Positions 23,996 to 32,696 of a stretch of DNA of 45,260 bases are shown here, piece by piece. This DNA comes from an uncultured Bacteroidales bacterium (lineage in GTDB: Bacteria > Bacteroidota > Bacteroidia > Bacteroidales > UBA4417). Below the pieces are notes generated by a model. It ran no database searches and had not been told where the DNA came from. It was given only the letters and a program-made list of their open reading frames with translations. Location: positions 1 to 45,260 of the forward strand of contig CAIJPI010000143.1 in the NCBI GenBank assembly GCA_903822525.1, written 5' to 3'. The position numbers were made by a program, and so were the translations under genes. Every line of letters starts with the position of its first letter. Positions within the stretch are counted from its first letter, which is position 1.

Positions 23996-25543
23996 TTAAA
24001 ATGGTGGTATACCATGTTTCTTCAATGGAACATCAACTTTTTTGTCGGCCGAAATAGCAAGAGCATGAATTACCATATCGCGGGTTTCTTCCGGATTGAT
24101 TACAGCATCAACATATCCGTATGCAGCTGCAACAAAAGGATTAGCGAATTTCTCTTTGTATTCCTTGATCTTAAGTTTGCGCATTTCGTCAGGGTTTTCT
24201 GCATCTTTTATCTCATTTCTGAAGATAATATTTGCAGCTCCTTCAGGACCCATAACTGCAATTTCGGCAGTTGGCCAGGCAAAAACAAAGTCAGCACGAA
24301 GATGGCTCGAACACATGGCGATATATCCTCCGCCATAAGCTTTGCGTGTTATAACCGTAATTTTTGGAACCGTTGCTTCGCTATAAGCATACAGTACCTT
24401 GGCTCCGTGACGGATAACACCGGCATGTTCCTGGTCAACACCCGGAAGGTAACCTGGTAAATCAACCAGTGTTACAAGAGGAATGCTGAACGCATCGCAG
24501 TAACGGATAAAACGGGCAGCCTTATCGCTCGAATCCACGTCGAGAACGCCTGCCAGCACCAGCGGTTGATTGGCAACGAAACCAACGGTAAATCCGTTCA
24601 TGCGGGCAAAACCGATAACAATATTCTGAGCAAATAAATCCTGTACCTCCAGGAAATCGGAGTCATCGCAAATGCCGCGGATCACGTCCTTAACGTCATA
24701 AGGTTGCTTAGGATTGGTCGGGAATACTTTATCAAGACTGTACTGGCGAATCCTGGGTGGTTTCTTAGGGAACGGGTCTGCTTTTTTCAGGTTATTCCAT
24801 GGAATGAAACTACAGAGTTTTTTTATCTGCTCGAAACACTCGAGTTCGCTTTCAGCGAAGAAATGCACATTTCCTGTGATTTCGGCCTGAACGCGCGCTC
24901 CGCCTAATTCTTCCATCGATATCTCCTCGCCCAGAACAGTTTTAATAACTTCGGGTCCGGTAATAAACATCTTTGAAATTTTATCCACCACAAAAACAAA
25001 ATCGGTCAAAGCAGGCGAATATACAGCGCCGCCGGCACAAGGGCCCAGGATCACTGAAATCTGAGGAATTACCCCCGATGCCTGTGTATTCCTGTAAAAA
25101 ATTTCACCATAACCGGCCAGTGAGTTAACACCTTCCTGTATACGAGCACCGCCTGAATCATTAATCCCGATAAGAGGAATTTTGAGTTTCATGGCGTGGT
25201 CCATGATCTTAGTAATCTTTTTGGCATGCATATAGCCAAGCGATCCACCTGCAACAGTAAAGTCCTGTGCAAAAATACAAACAGGATAATTGTTGATGGT
25301 TCCGGTACCTGTAATTACACCGTCACCGGGCAGATACTTGTCACTCATTTCAAAATCGCGGCCTGCATGTTCAACAAACAGGTCGTATTCGTGAAATGAT
25401 TTTGCATCCAGCAGGGCAATAATACGTTCGCGGGCTGTCAGCTTGCCGGTGGCTTTTTGTTTCTGGATGGCTTTATCGCCACCGCCACGCAAAGCTTCCT
25501 GCATTCTGCGTTTCAGATCAGAGGATTTGGAGCTTAAGGACAT
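23996..25543 (-). CDS. Acyl-CoA carboxylase carboxyltransferase (beta) subunit, propionyl/methylmalonyl type
   Basis: 515 residues, normal for the PccB/MmdA family. It begins in the usual way (RERIIALLDAKSFHEYD near 38) and contains GGSLGYMHAKKITKIMD near 98, NDSGGARIQEGVNSLAGYGEIF near 125 (oxyanion loop of the crotonase-like N-domain), LGPCAGGAVYSPAL near 165, and in the C-domain DLPGYLPGVDQEHAGVIRHGAKVLYAYSEA and KAYGGGYIAMCSS. It transfers carboxyl between biotin and an acyl-CoA, most likely propionyl-CoA, as part of succinate-propionate metabolism. With only the carrier next to it, it could serve either a carboxylase or a sodium-pumping decarboxylase. No OadB/OadG-type gene is present. 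Confidence 0.9.
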   Translation of the reverse strand: MSLSSKSSDLKRRMQEALRGGGDKAIQKQKATGKLTARERIIALLDAKSFHEYDLFVEHAGRDFEMSDKYLPGDGVITGTGTINNYPVCIFAQDFTVAGGSLGYMHAKKITKIMDHAMKLKIPLIGINDSGGARIQEGVNSLAGYGEIFYRNTQASGVIPQISVILGPCAGGAVYSPALTDFVFVVDKISKMFITGPEVIKTVLGEEISMEELGGARVQAEITGNVHFFAESELECFEQIKKLCSFIPWNNLKKADPFPKKPPRIRQYSLDKVFPTNPKQPYDVKDVIRGICDDSDFLEVQDLFAQNIVIGFARMNGFTVGFVANQPLVLAGVLDVDSSDKAARFIRYCDAFSIPLVTLVDLPGYLPGVDQEHAGVIRHGAKVLYAYSEATVPKITVITRKAYGGGYIAMCSSHLRADFVFAWPTAEIAVMGPEGAANIIFRNEIKDAENPDEMRKLKIKEYKEKFANPFVAAAYGYVDAVINPEETRDMVIHALAISADKKVDVPLKKHGIPPF

Positions 25544-25602
25544 AGGGTTTTATTTTGTGAATAATATGTTTTTCGCCCTGGGGCGGATTGTTCATTCATA
25601 GG

Positions 25603-25610
25603 CAAAGATA
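25603..25610 (-). promoter_or_regulatory. -7 element of the carboxylase genes
   Basis: Minus-strand TATCTTTG, an exact TAnnTTTG match, 60 bp upstream of the carboxylase ATG. The -33 region is not a clear TTG. A TATCTTTG of the same sequence precedes the CHAT gene and the sigma gene at 43043. Confidence 0.55.
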
Positions 25611-25687
25611 CAATCATTTAATCGTTAAATCATGCATGTTTTGTTCATTTTTAGTATTAGGAAGTATGTTGAGTGGTTATAAATACT

Positions 25688-25695
25688 TAATTTTG
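25688..25695 (+). promoter_or_regulatory. Putative -7 element of the MmcQ/YjbR gene
   Basis: TAATTTTG matches TAnnTTTG, 18 bp before the ATG at 25714, implying a very short leader. A TTG at 25669-25671 is 16 bp upstream, shorter than the usual 19-21. Confidence 0.4.
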
Positions 25696-25713
25696 AGTAC
25701 TTAAACATGCATC

Positions 25714-26076
25714 ATGAATATAGAAGAATTACGAGAATATTGTATCAGCAAACCGGCTGTCACCGAAAGTTTTCCCTTCGACGAAGCCACCCTGGTGTTT
25801 AAAGTAGCAGGAAAAATGTTCCTGCTTACTGATCTGGTTGATGCTTTTTCCATGAATATTAAGAATACTCCTGAAAAAGTAATTGAGCTGAAAGAACAGT
25901 ATCCCAGCGTGTTGCCTGGATACCACATGAATAAAATACACTGGATCACCGTAATGATCGATGGGTCGGTTGAGGACAAACTACTCAGGCAATGGATAGA
26001 TGAGTCGTATGCACTTATCGTTGCAGGTTTTACCCGTAAAGAAAAGATGTTATTTGATGAAATGGCCAGCAGATAA
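25714..26076 (+). CDS. MmcQ/YjbR family protein
   Basis: 120 residues, the standard size. It has the family's opening IEELREYCISKPAVTESFPFD, the VFKVAGKMFLL strand near 32, and a C-terminal half with EQYPSVLPGYHMNKIHWITV near 64-83 and the ending LIVAGFTRKEK. The fold is a double-wing (CyaY-like) structure and DNA binding has been proposed, but no biochemical role is established. It is divergent from the carboxylase genes and convergent with the thioredoxin gene. Confidence 0.88.
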   Translation: MNIEELREYCISKPAVTESFPFDEATLVFKVAGKMFLLTDLVDAFSMNIKNTPEKVIELKEQYPSVLPGYHMNKIHWITVMIDGSVEDKLLRQWIDESYALIVAGFTRKEKMLFDEMASR

Positions 26077-26078
26077 GA

Positions 26079-26254
26079 ATGGTTCTGTTTAAGGAAAATG
26101 TGAAAAATCATTTGTGCTTAGTGCAACGTGCTCAGTGCTCAGAGAGTATAATGCAGACAAGCTACAGGATTGATAAATACAAATAAATGATGCTAAGCAC
26201 ATAGCACTATATAACAGAATCAATTCCTGCTACAATATTCTAAAACAGAACCAT
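26079..26254. repeat. Nested inverted-repeat element with heptanucleotide repeats filling a convergent gap
   Basis: Perfect 12-bp outer arms ATGGTTCTGTTT (26079-26090) and AAACAGAACCAT (26243-26254). Inside them are 9-bp arms TGTGCTTAG (26113-26121) and CTAAGCACA (26193-26201). The left inner arm continues as 7-bp units GTGCTTA, GTGCAAC, GTGCTCA, GTGCTCA (26114-26141); the right one has the same heptamer in the other orientation. The element starts 3 bp after one stop codon and ends 5 bp before the other. It is either a dual terminator or a small non-coding mobile or REP-like unit. Confidence 0.7.
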
Positions 26255-26259
26255 AAGAA

Positions 26260-26658
26260 TTACTCCAGAGTGATGTGCTTTGAGAGTGCATTTACCAGCG
26301 CTTCTTTCGATTGAATTCCAATCATTGTTTCTACCGGAACTCCATCTTTAAAAATGATGATTGTTGGTATGGATTGGATGTTGAATTGATTTGCCAGGGA
26401 GCCGTTAGCATCAATATCTACTTTGCCTACTTTAACTTTACCCACTGTTTGGCCTGCAATTTCTTCAATTACCGGTGCCATTGCTTTGCACGGCATACAC
26501 CAGGTAGCCCAGAAATCAACCATAACAATGCCTTTGCCTGTTTCTTCAACAAAGTTGTCGGAAGTAAGTGTGGTTATATTCTTTTGGCCTGGTTTACACG
26601 ATCCTAATATAAGGAGCACCGAAACCATAATAAGCGCGTAAAAAAAAGTTTTTTTCAT
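26260..26658 (-). CDS. Lipoprotein-anchored periplasmic thioredoxin
   Basis: 132 residues from the ATG at 26658. A lipoprotein signal (hydrophobic stretch VSVLLILGSC with the lipid-bearing Cys) precedes a full thioredoxin domain. The active site is WCMPC (Cys54 and Cys57), with VDFWATWC before it, VDIDANGSLANQF after it, and the cis-proline loop QSIPTIIIF. It should act as a thiol-disulfide exchanger on the periplasmic side. The frame is open upstream to 26730, but that stretch has no signal-like sequence. Membrane anchoring distinguishes it from the cytoplasmic TrxA. The electron donor is not evident here. Confidence 0.88.
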   Translation of the reverse strand: MKKTFFYALIMVSVLLILGSCKPGQKNITTLTSDNFVEETGKGIVMVDFWATWCMPCKAMAPVIEEIAGQTVGKVKVGKVDIDANGSLANQFNIQSIPTIIIFKDGVPVETMIGIQSKEALVNALSKHITLE

Positions 26659-26777
26659 AGCAGGAAAATATTGTGTGAAGGTATAGATTTGATTTATATC
26701 AGGTTTACTTCGTGAGGGTAAAGTAAACATTTGTTTGCCGTTTATTGCCCCCTTCGCTTAATCTTCAGAAACAAGGC

Positions 26778-29192
26778 TTACTTTAAAGTTACCAGGGTAA
26801 TGCCTGAGCCTCCTGTTTCGAGCGATGCATCCGAAAATTGTTTCACCTCGGGAATTCCTGAAAGGTAATTGCGGATAATACTTCGCAATACGCCATTTCC
26901 TTTACCGTGAAGGATGCTTACTTCGGAAACATGAAGCATTATAGCTTCGTCAATGTATCGCTGAATGAGTGTTTCCGTTTCGTCAGCACGCTTGCCCCTT
27001 ACATCGATTGTAATCCTGAAATTTGCCATCCTGGCATTCATATCATTAACCATATTCTGGTATGCTTGTCCGCGGTTTACTACCTTCCTGACAGCGGTAT
27101 TGGACTGAAGTACTTCCAGGTTACCGGCACTCACTTTCAAGGTAATAGTGTTAAAAGCCACCGTGATTTCGTCACCGTGAATATCAACCACCTCACCTGA
27201 TTCATGCTGCCCGATCATTCGAACCCGGCTGCCTTTCAAAACAGGGTTACCAGTGGCTTTTTCAACAGGAATTACTGGTTCCTCTGCTTTTTTATCCTCA
27301 GCAGGGATTTCGATAAGCTTTTCAGTGAATTCTTTTATTTCGCTTCTCAACTGCTTGGTTATGAATGCATCAGCCTGTGATTGCTTGATCTCGCGAATCG
27401 TTTTTTCGATAATCTGGTTCGATTTAGTGAGGATAGCTTTGGCATCAGAACTTGCTTTCTCGAGTATGTCCTTTTGTTTACGATCAAGTGAATCTTTAAG
27501 CGTTGTATACTTGTTTATTAGACCGTTGAGCATGTCATCGGCTTGCTGCAGCTGTTTCTCCTTAAGGCTCAGTTCAAGTTTTTCAGCTTCCAGATCCTGC
27601 ATCTGTTTATCGAAGTCGAGTTTTGCATGGCCTACCTTTTCACCTGCTTTTTCCAGTACATCTTTAGGGAAGGATATATTTAAAGCGATTTCGAAAGCAA
27701 AAGAGCTTCCCGGCCTCCCTGTTTTGAGTACGAATAGGGGTTTCATATGCCTGGTATCGTATAGCATGGCTCCGTTCAGAAACCCTGTATGGTTCGATGC
27801 AAGCAGCTTCAGGTTTGCATAATGGGTAGTAACAACACCATAGGCCATTTTCTCATTCAGCGATTCGAGTACCGCTTCGGCAATGGCACCTCCCGATTGG
27901 GGTTCTGTTCCGGCTCCAAACTCATCAATCAGGAATAGGGTGGAGGGCCCGGCTATTTCGAGCAGGTTTTTAATATTGAGTAAATGACTGCTGTAGGTAC
28001 TCAGGTCGTTTTCTATCGATTGCTGATCGCCAATATCAATAAAGAGGTGATCGAAAATACCTGCTTCGGAAGTGTCGAGAACAGGAATAAGTAATCCACA
28101 CTGCAGCATATACTGCAGTAACCCTACTGTTTTAAGCAGCACTGACTTTCCGCCTGCGTTGGGACCTGATATGATCAGGATCCTGTTGTTCTCATCCAGC
28201 GTAATATCTGAAGGGACAATCTCCCGTTTTTGTTTTTTAAGCGAAAGCATCAGCAGCGGATGCCTGGCTTGAATCCAGCTGAATGCCTGCGTCGGGCGAA
28301 GAACAGGCTTTAATGCTCCTGTTTCAATGGCCAGCAATGCTTTCGATCTCAGAAAATCCAGATGCCCTGTAAAGTCGAGCGACTCTTTCAGAATTTGTAT
28401 ATACGGGCGCAATTCGTCAGCCAGTTCAATCAGTATCCTGATGATCTCACGTCTTTCGGCCAGTTCAAGTTCCCTGATACTGTTACGGAGTTCAAATACT
28501 TCGGTAGGTTCAATAAACGATGTCTGGCCGCTTGCCGATTCATCAATGATAACTCCGCTTATCTTTCTTTTATTGGATGAATTTATGGGTATAACCGCTC
28601 GTCCGTCGCGGATGGTTATTTCGGTATCGGCAGGGACATATTTATCCAGTTTAGCCTGGGTGAGTGCCTGGGCTATTTTTTTGTCAATCATATGGATTGC
28701 CCGCGATAGATCTTTCCTGATCTCCAGCAGGGCAGGAGAAGCATTGTCGCGGATCTTTCCTTCAATATCCATAACCCGGTTTATGCCGTTATTGACAGCC
28801 GGCTCAATGTTATGCCCGCTGATAAGCAAATGTAAACCGGGAAAAATGTTTGCTGATGTTTCGGAGATAAAGGTGACGCATCTGCAGTAAGCCAAATAGG
28901 ATATGCGCAAAAGGATCAGTGACTCTGCCGGAAGATAGGTTCCTGGGATTATGATGTGGTTAAGTTCCTCCTCCAGGTCGAAATATTCGGATGAGGGGTA
29001 CCCAAACACCGTCAGCACCATAGTGCGGAACTCTTCTGTAAGATTGAGTTCATGTGCTATCTTTACAGCATCGTTACTGAAACTGATTTCAGCAACACGT
29101 GATCTCCCTCCTTCACCGAGGCAATAACCGGCAAGCATGCGCCTGATTACATCAAAACCGGTTTTTTCTTCGAAATTGGCAGGTGAAATCAC
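26778..29192 (-). CDS. mutS2: MutS2 family ATPase with Smr domain
   Basis: 804 residues. The N-terminal lever and clamp regions begin with ISPANFEEKTGFD and contain RDGRAVIPINSSNKRKISG near 195 and SGQTSFIEPTEVFELRN near 220. The ABC-type ATPase has Walker A GPNAGGKSVLLK (Lys349) and LFLIDEFGAGTEPQSGGA near 425 as Walker B and signature region. A charged coiled coil covers about 515-625. The last ~80 residues are an Smr domain with DVRGKRADE and LHGKGNGVLR. Family members act on branched DNA or, in some bacteria, on collided ribosomes; this cannot be told from sequence. The start codon is GTG, supported by the conserved N-terminus. Confidence 0.94.
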   Translation of the reverse strand: MISPANFEEKTGFDVIRRMLAGYCLGEGGRSRVAEISFSNDAVKIAHELNLTEEFRTMVLTVFGYPSSEYFDLEEELNHIIIPGTYLPAESLILLRISYLAYCRCVTFISETSANIFPGLHLLISGHNIEPAVNNGINRVMDIEGKIRDNASPALLEIRKDLSRAIHMIDKKIAQALTQAKLDKYVPADTEITIRDGRAVIPINSSNKRKISGVIIDESASGQTSFIEPTEVFELRNSIRELELAERREIIRILIELADELRPYIQILKESLDFTGHLDFLRSKALLAIETGALKPVLRPTQAFSWIQARHPLLMLSLKKQKREIVPSDITLDENNRILIISGPNAGGKSVLLKTVGLLQYMLQCGLLIPVLDTSEAGIFDHLFIDIGDQQSIENDLSTYSSHLLNIKNLLEIAGPSTLFLIDEFGAGTEPQSGGAIAEAVLESLNEKMAYGVVTTHYANLKLLASNHTGFLNGAMLYDTRHMKPLFVLKTGRPGSSFAFEIALNISFPKDVLEKAGEKVGHAKLDFDKQMQDLEAEKLELSLKEKQLQQADDMLNGLINKYTTLKDSLDRKQKDILEKASSDAKAILTKSNQIIEKTIREIKQSQADAFITKQLRSEIKEFTEKLIEIPAEDKKAEEPVIPVEKATGNPVLKGSRVRMIGQHESGEVVDIHGDEITVAFNTITLKVSAGNLEVLQSNTAVRKVVNRGQAYQNMVNDMNARMANFRITIDVRGKRADETETLIQRYIDEAIMLHVSEVSILHGKGNGVLRSIIRNYLSGIPEVKQFSDASLETGGSGITLVTLK

Positions 29193-29205
29193 AATTGTTT
29201 TTCTG

Positions 29206-29213
29206 CAAAAGTA
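29206..29213 (-). promoter_or_regulatory. Putative -7 element of mutS2
   Basis: Minus-strand TACTTTTG fits TAnnTTTG, 13 bp before the GTG start, in the 39-bp gap between the CHAT gene and mutS2. No TTG at the right distance upstream, so only weak support. Confidence 0.3.
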
Positions 29214-29231
29214 AGCAAAATCAATCCATGC

Positions 29232-32200
29232 TTAACTTACAGCCTTTGTGCTTCCTGGTTTTTTTAATAAACCAAACAGTAACAGTAATGCCAGAATAAG
29301 TATCGTGGCTGCCGCGCTATACATCGAAATGAGATTGGATCTCCTGCCGAAGCCTTCCAGCGGACTAATATCACCAACATTCATATAGGCAGCCCAGTAA
29401 TGCGGATGCGATGTAAGTTTGTCGCAATGGTCGAGATATTCGATTTTTGCCAGGCGCAACGCTTCGTTTCGGGGTTTACCCATGCTTATGTATTTATAAA
29501 AATACTCCATGAGCTTCACTCCGGCCCTATCTTCAACAGCCCAGGCTGTCATAACTATACCCGGCACCCCGGCATAAAAAAAATCGCGCGAAAGGCTCAT
29601 GATCCCTTCCCCTTTCATCATTTTCCCTGACCCGGTATTACAGGCACTCAGCACGGCCATATCGGCATGTAATTCCATATTTATAAGCTCTGATGCATTA
29701 AGCATGCCATCATCAAGGGTATCGCCTTTTGGCTTGAAGAAAATTAGTTTTGAATATAAAGGATTTTCATTATTGATAATGGCATGCATGGCCAGGTGTA
29801 AAACCCTGAACCCCGAAGCATCTTTCTTAAAGGAAGTTTCTGTAGCGTCGTGGCCGGTATAGGTGTTTACTTTAAAATAGTCGCGCAGGATTTTGATTTC
29901 AGCAGGCGAATTTTTTAGATCCGAAAGTATACTTCGCAACAATTTTCCATTTTCATCTTTTTGGTCGAGTACCGCGTTGTTTGCTCCATAATCCGGACCG
30001 TAAGCCAGAATCCTGCCGTTATTTTGAGTGCTGTGTAAATTTAATTCATCAAAGAAAGTTGTGGCCGAAGGCGCATAACTCAATGCTGACTCACGGATAA
30101 GATACGGCAATTTCCTGTATGCAGGTTTTGTAGTATCCGGCATGCGGGTGAGCAATACATCGAACGAAAGGAATCCAAGTTCGCCATCCGGAATAATGAT
30201 CAGTTCCTTCCCTTCAATCAGCGGTTGCAACGGCAAAAGCAACATACGGTAAAGTCCATGGGAGGCGTGAACAAATTCCCTGTAATCGGCCCCAGAATAA
30301 TTATTGAATACTTTACTGCTTAACTGATTGCGAACAACTGATAGATTATTTGAAAATGTTGTATCGATCGGGGTCGAAACCAATTGTTTTTTGCCGGAAG
30401 TTATAGCAAACGTATATAGCGTGGAATCAGTAAGGGCGAATTCAATGATAGCCTGCTCAGGTGTAAGTTTCTTCTGTATAGCATCCATCGTGATTACTGA
30501 ATTGTCATACTTCAGATTATAGTAAACCGGATAGTTTTTTTCAATCGACCGGATAAGTTCATCCTGTTTGCGGCTCAGGTCAAATATCCTGCTGTTCCAT
30601 AATTTAATTTTGGCATCATCGGGAACAGCCGAAAGTTTCTGGTCGTGAATCTGCTTGTTGTAGAAATAGATTTCCGATTTCAGGCTTGCATCCTGAGCAA
30701 GAAGGTTTTCGGGAATCCGCCCTATATTTTTTGCTTCTTTATCACGCAGGTGTGAAAGCAGTACTGCTGATTTTCCTTTCTCCGACAAGGCAAAAGCTTT
30801 CTCGAGAGCATCGGAATTATTTGTTCTGCGGTAAAGCTCAATCTGAGCCTGCAAGGCAGTCGAGAAAGTGGTTTTTTCATTTCCCGAGATAAATATCTTG
30901 CTGTCTTCGTCCTGGTATGTCGACCGGAGCATCTCTATCATTTTAACAGAGAGGTTGTATGTTGCGGCACAAGCTTTCAGACATTCAATCTTCGTAGGAT
31001 CCGCTTTATACATCAGGTATAATACCCACGATTTGGCTGTTAAAGGATTTAAGAGGTTTCCATTGAGATTTTCGTTACTGATGGCGGGATTATCAGCCAG
31101 GTTCCGGGAAGTAAATTTTGGAAAGCCCGAATTCAGGGAATGCTGAAAATAGTCTGCTGCCTGAACAAAATCTTTTTTCCAGTAATAGTAGAGCCCTATA
31201 TAATAGTATGCTGTTGAAACATCAATGTTATTCTCGCCGAATGAGTTTTTATATAGTGCTAAGGACTTCTTCAGCAGACCCAGTGCCCCATTGTCCTGAA
31301 CCATCGAAAGGAAATCGCCATACCTTAAATAGGTCAGCGCAGTTTCAGTATTATCTTCACCGAACATTTCAATGCTTTTCTGAAGCGCTTCCTTATAGTA
31401 AGTCTCTGCATTGCTGTTATCGGCCATTTTATACGAAACATTAGCAAGCCCCCGGAGGACTTTAACCGAATTTGGCAATTTATCCCCAATGGATAAGCCT
31501 TTTAGGTAGTATGACTTGGCAGTAAGATAATCTCCTTTTTTTTCGGCTACGAAACCCATGTTGAGGTAAAGCGTAAGCAGGTCAGCCAGATTGCCCGGGG
31601 TTTTTGCTGAAATAATTTCAAGGGACTTGTTAAGATAGCTTTGCGCTTTCTCGTAATCGGCAGTATAAATGTATATTACTCCCATATTCAGGAAGAGCGA
31701 TCCCGCGGTTATAGAATTGGATTGATTTTGTGAAGTATAAAAGTTCTCGGCACGGTGCATGTACTCAATAGCCTTCGAATCGTTGCGAACAATCTGATAA
31801 AACCTGCCCATATTCAGATATAGGGAAGCCAGCTTTGGGCTATCCTGCTTTAATAATTCCTTATTTATTTTCAGTGATTTGAGAAAATATTGCTCTGCAT
31901 CTTCGTAATTCCCGGTCATCGAATATAATATTCCGATATTCTGCAGCGTACTGGCATAATCGGCGCTGCCGGTATGCTTCATTTTCTCGTAAATTCCGAG
32001 CGCTTCCTGGTATTCTTTGAGTGATTCGGTGTACTTGTTCTGAAAAAGAAGTACCGTTCCCATACCATTGTAGGATAGAGCAAGACCGGTATCGGGTTCG
32101 GCCGATCGGATCAGGTAGGTCTTAATATTGCGGTTATACAGTAGTGTAGCCTGTTCAAATTGCCTCCTGTCCGAAAACAGGTTTGCTTTTTTATGAATAA

Positions 32201-32558
32201 GGCCGTTGTATAGGTTGCCGGTTGTATCGAGGCTAGTGCGGGCAATTGTGAGTGAATGTTCGGCGATTTGCATCGCTTCATCAAGTTCTCCTTTGGACCT
32301 GTAACAATCAATCAAACCCGACACGCTTCTGGCCCATTCGGAATATTGTTTGATTCCAAGGCTCTGATCAGCAGCTTTTCTGAAAAAAATAATAGCTGAA
32401 TCGTTGCTTCCGCGGTTTTTTAATTGGCCCGCTATCAAGAAATCGGATTCTGTTTTTTGAGGGGTTCCTTCGCGGTTATTAGTATTGCACGACCACAAGC
32501 CCAGCAGTGGCAATATCATAAAAAGTCTGAAGCAGAATAATGCCAAAGGGCTTTTCAT
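29232..32558 (-). CDS. TPR-CHAT protein: exported caspase-like protease candidate
   Basis: 1108 residues in three parts. (1) A lipoprotein-type signal peptide with GLWSC (Cys24). (2) About nine to ten tetratricopeptide repeats from roughly 35 to 480 (for example LQNIGILYSMTGNYEDAEQY and LYLNMGFVAEKKGDYLTAKS), then a helical linker to ~640. (3) A C-terminal CHAT domain (about 760-1060) with the caspase-like dyad His925 in LHLAMHA and Cys973 in LSACNTGSG, followed by GEGIMSLSRDFFYAGVPG. A membrane helix (about 1076-1098) and a short basic tail end the protein. Signal plus tail helix place the protease in the periplasm, unlike cytoplasmic TPR-CHAT proteins such as Csx29. It has its own promoter (32619-32648). 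A sigma/TPR-anti-sigma pair lies 1.8 kb upstream on the other strand. Substrate unknown. Confidence 0.85.
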   Translation of the reverse strand: MKSPLALFCFRLFMILPLLGLWSCNTNNREGTPQKTESDFLIAGQLKNRGSNDSAIIFFRKAADQSLGIKQYSEWARSVSGLIDCYRSKGELDEAMQIAEHSLTIARTSLDTTGNLYNGLIHKKANLFSDRRQFEQATLLYNRNIKTYLIRSAEPDTGLALSYNGMGTVLLFQNKYTESLKEYQEALGIYEKMKHTGSADYASTLQNIGILYSMTGNYEDAEQYFLKSLKINKELLKQDSPKLASLYLNMGRFYQIVRNDSKAIEYMHRAENFYTSQNQSNSITAGSLFLNMGVIYIYTADYEKAQSYLNKSLEIISAKTPGNLADLLTLYLNMGFVAEKKGDYLTAKSYYLKGLSIGDKLPNSVKVLRGLANVSYKMADNSNAETYYKEALQKSIEMFGEDNTETALTYLRYGDFLSMVQDNGALGLLKKSLALYKNSFGENNIDVSTAYYYIGLYYYWKKDFVQAADYFQHSLNSGFPKFTSRNLADNPAISNENLNGNLLNPLTAKSWVLYLMYKADPTKIECLKACAATYNLSVKMIEMLRSTYQDEDSKIFISGNEKTTFSTALQAQIELYRRTNNSDALEKAFALSEKGKSAVLLSHLRDKEAKNIGRIPENLLAQDASLKSEIYFYNKQIHDQKLSAVPDDAKIKLWNSRIFDLSRKQDELIRSIEKNYPVYYNLKYDNSVITMDAIQKKLTPEQAIIEFALTDSTLYTFAITSGKKQLVSTPIDTTFSNNLSVVRNQLSSKVFNNYSGADYREFVHASHGLYRMLLLPLQPLIEGKELIIIPDGELGFLSFDVLLTRMPDTTKPAYRKLPYLIRESALSYAPSATTFFDELNLHSTQNNGRILAYGPDYGANNAVLDQKDENGKLLRSILSDLKNSPAEIKILRDYFKVNTYTGHDATETSFKKDASGFRVLHLAMHAIINNENPLYSKLIFFKPKGDTLDDGMLNASELINMELHADMAVLSACNTGSGKMMKGEGIMSLSRDFFYAGVPGIVMTAWAVEDRAGVKLMEYFYKYISMGKPRNEALRLAKIEYLDHCDKLTSHPHYWAAYMNVGDISPLEGFGRRSNLISMYSAAATILILALLLLFGLLKKPGSTKAVS

Positions 32559-32618
32559 AGGGAGAAATTTTGAGGCTATCTGCGGGAAGAGTAGTCAGGA
32601 GGACTTACGGGCAAGCAG

Positions 32619-32648
32619 CAAAGATATGCTAAAGTTGACTTTTGCAAA
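32619..32648 (-). promoter_or_regulatory. Promoter of the TPR-CHAT gene
   Basis: On the minus strand TTTG (32648-32645), 18 bases, then TATCTTTG (32626-32619). Both elements fit the Bacteroidota primary-sigma promoter (TTTG, ~19 bp, TAnnTTTG). It lies just after the terminator of the upstream gene and 60 bp before the ATG, so the CHAT gene is probably an independent, vegetatively expressed transcript. Confidence 0.65.
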
Positions 32649-32651
32649 TAA

Positions 32652-32676
32652 AAAAAGGAGCATTCAGCTCCTTTTT
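32652..32676 (-). terminator. Intrinsic terminator of the dockerin/cohesin-like T9SS gene
   Basis: Perfect stem AAAAAGGAGC (32652-32661) / GCTCCTTTTT (32667-32676) with loop ATTCA. Read on the minus strand it ends in a T-rich run, 20 bp after the stop codon of the gene ending at 32697. Confidence 0.85.
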
Positions 32677-32696
32677 ATTTTATGTCATATGTTGGA

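Noticed and set aside
23912-24460. Plus-strand frame of 182 codons opposite the carboxylase gene
   Set aside because: Overlaps strongly conserved coding sequence on the other strand; Cys/Phe-rich shadow without features.
26659-26730. Longer start for the thioredoxin gene
   Set aside because: The extra residues hide the lipoprotein signal peptide that begins at the ATG at 26658.
27253-27822. Long plus-strand frame opposite mutS2
   Set aside because: Serine/phenylalanine-rich antisense shadow of a well-conserved gene.
29232-32558. TPR-CHAT gene as a Csx29 of a type III-E CRISPR system
   Set aside because: No Cas7-11 gene and no array here; the protein has a lipoprotein signal and a membrane helix, which Csx29 does not have. 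Only the domain logic is similar.
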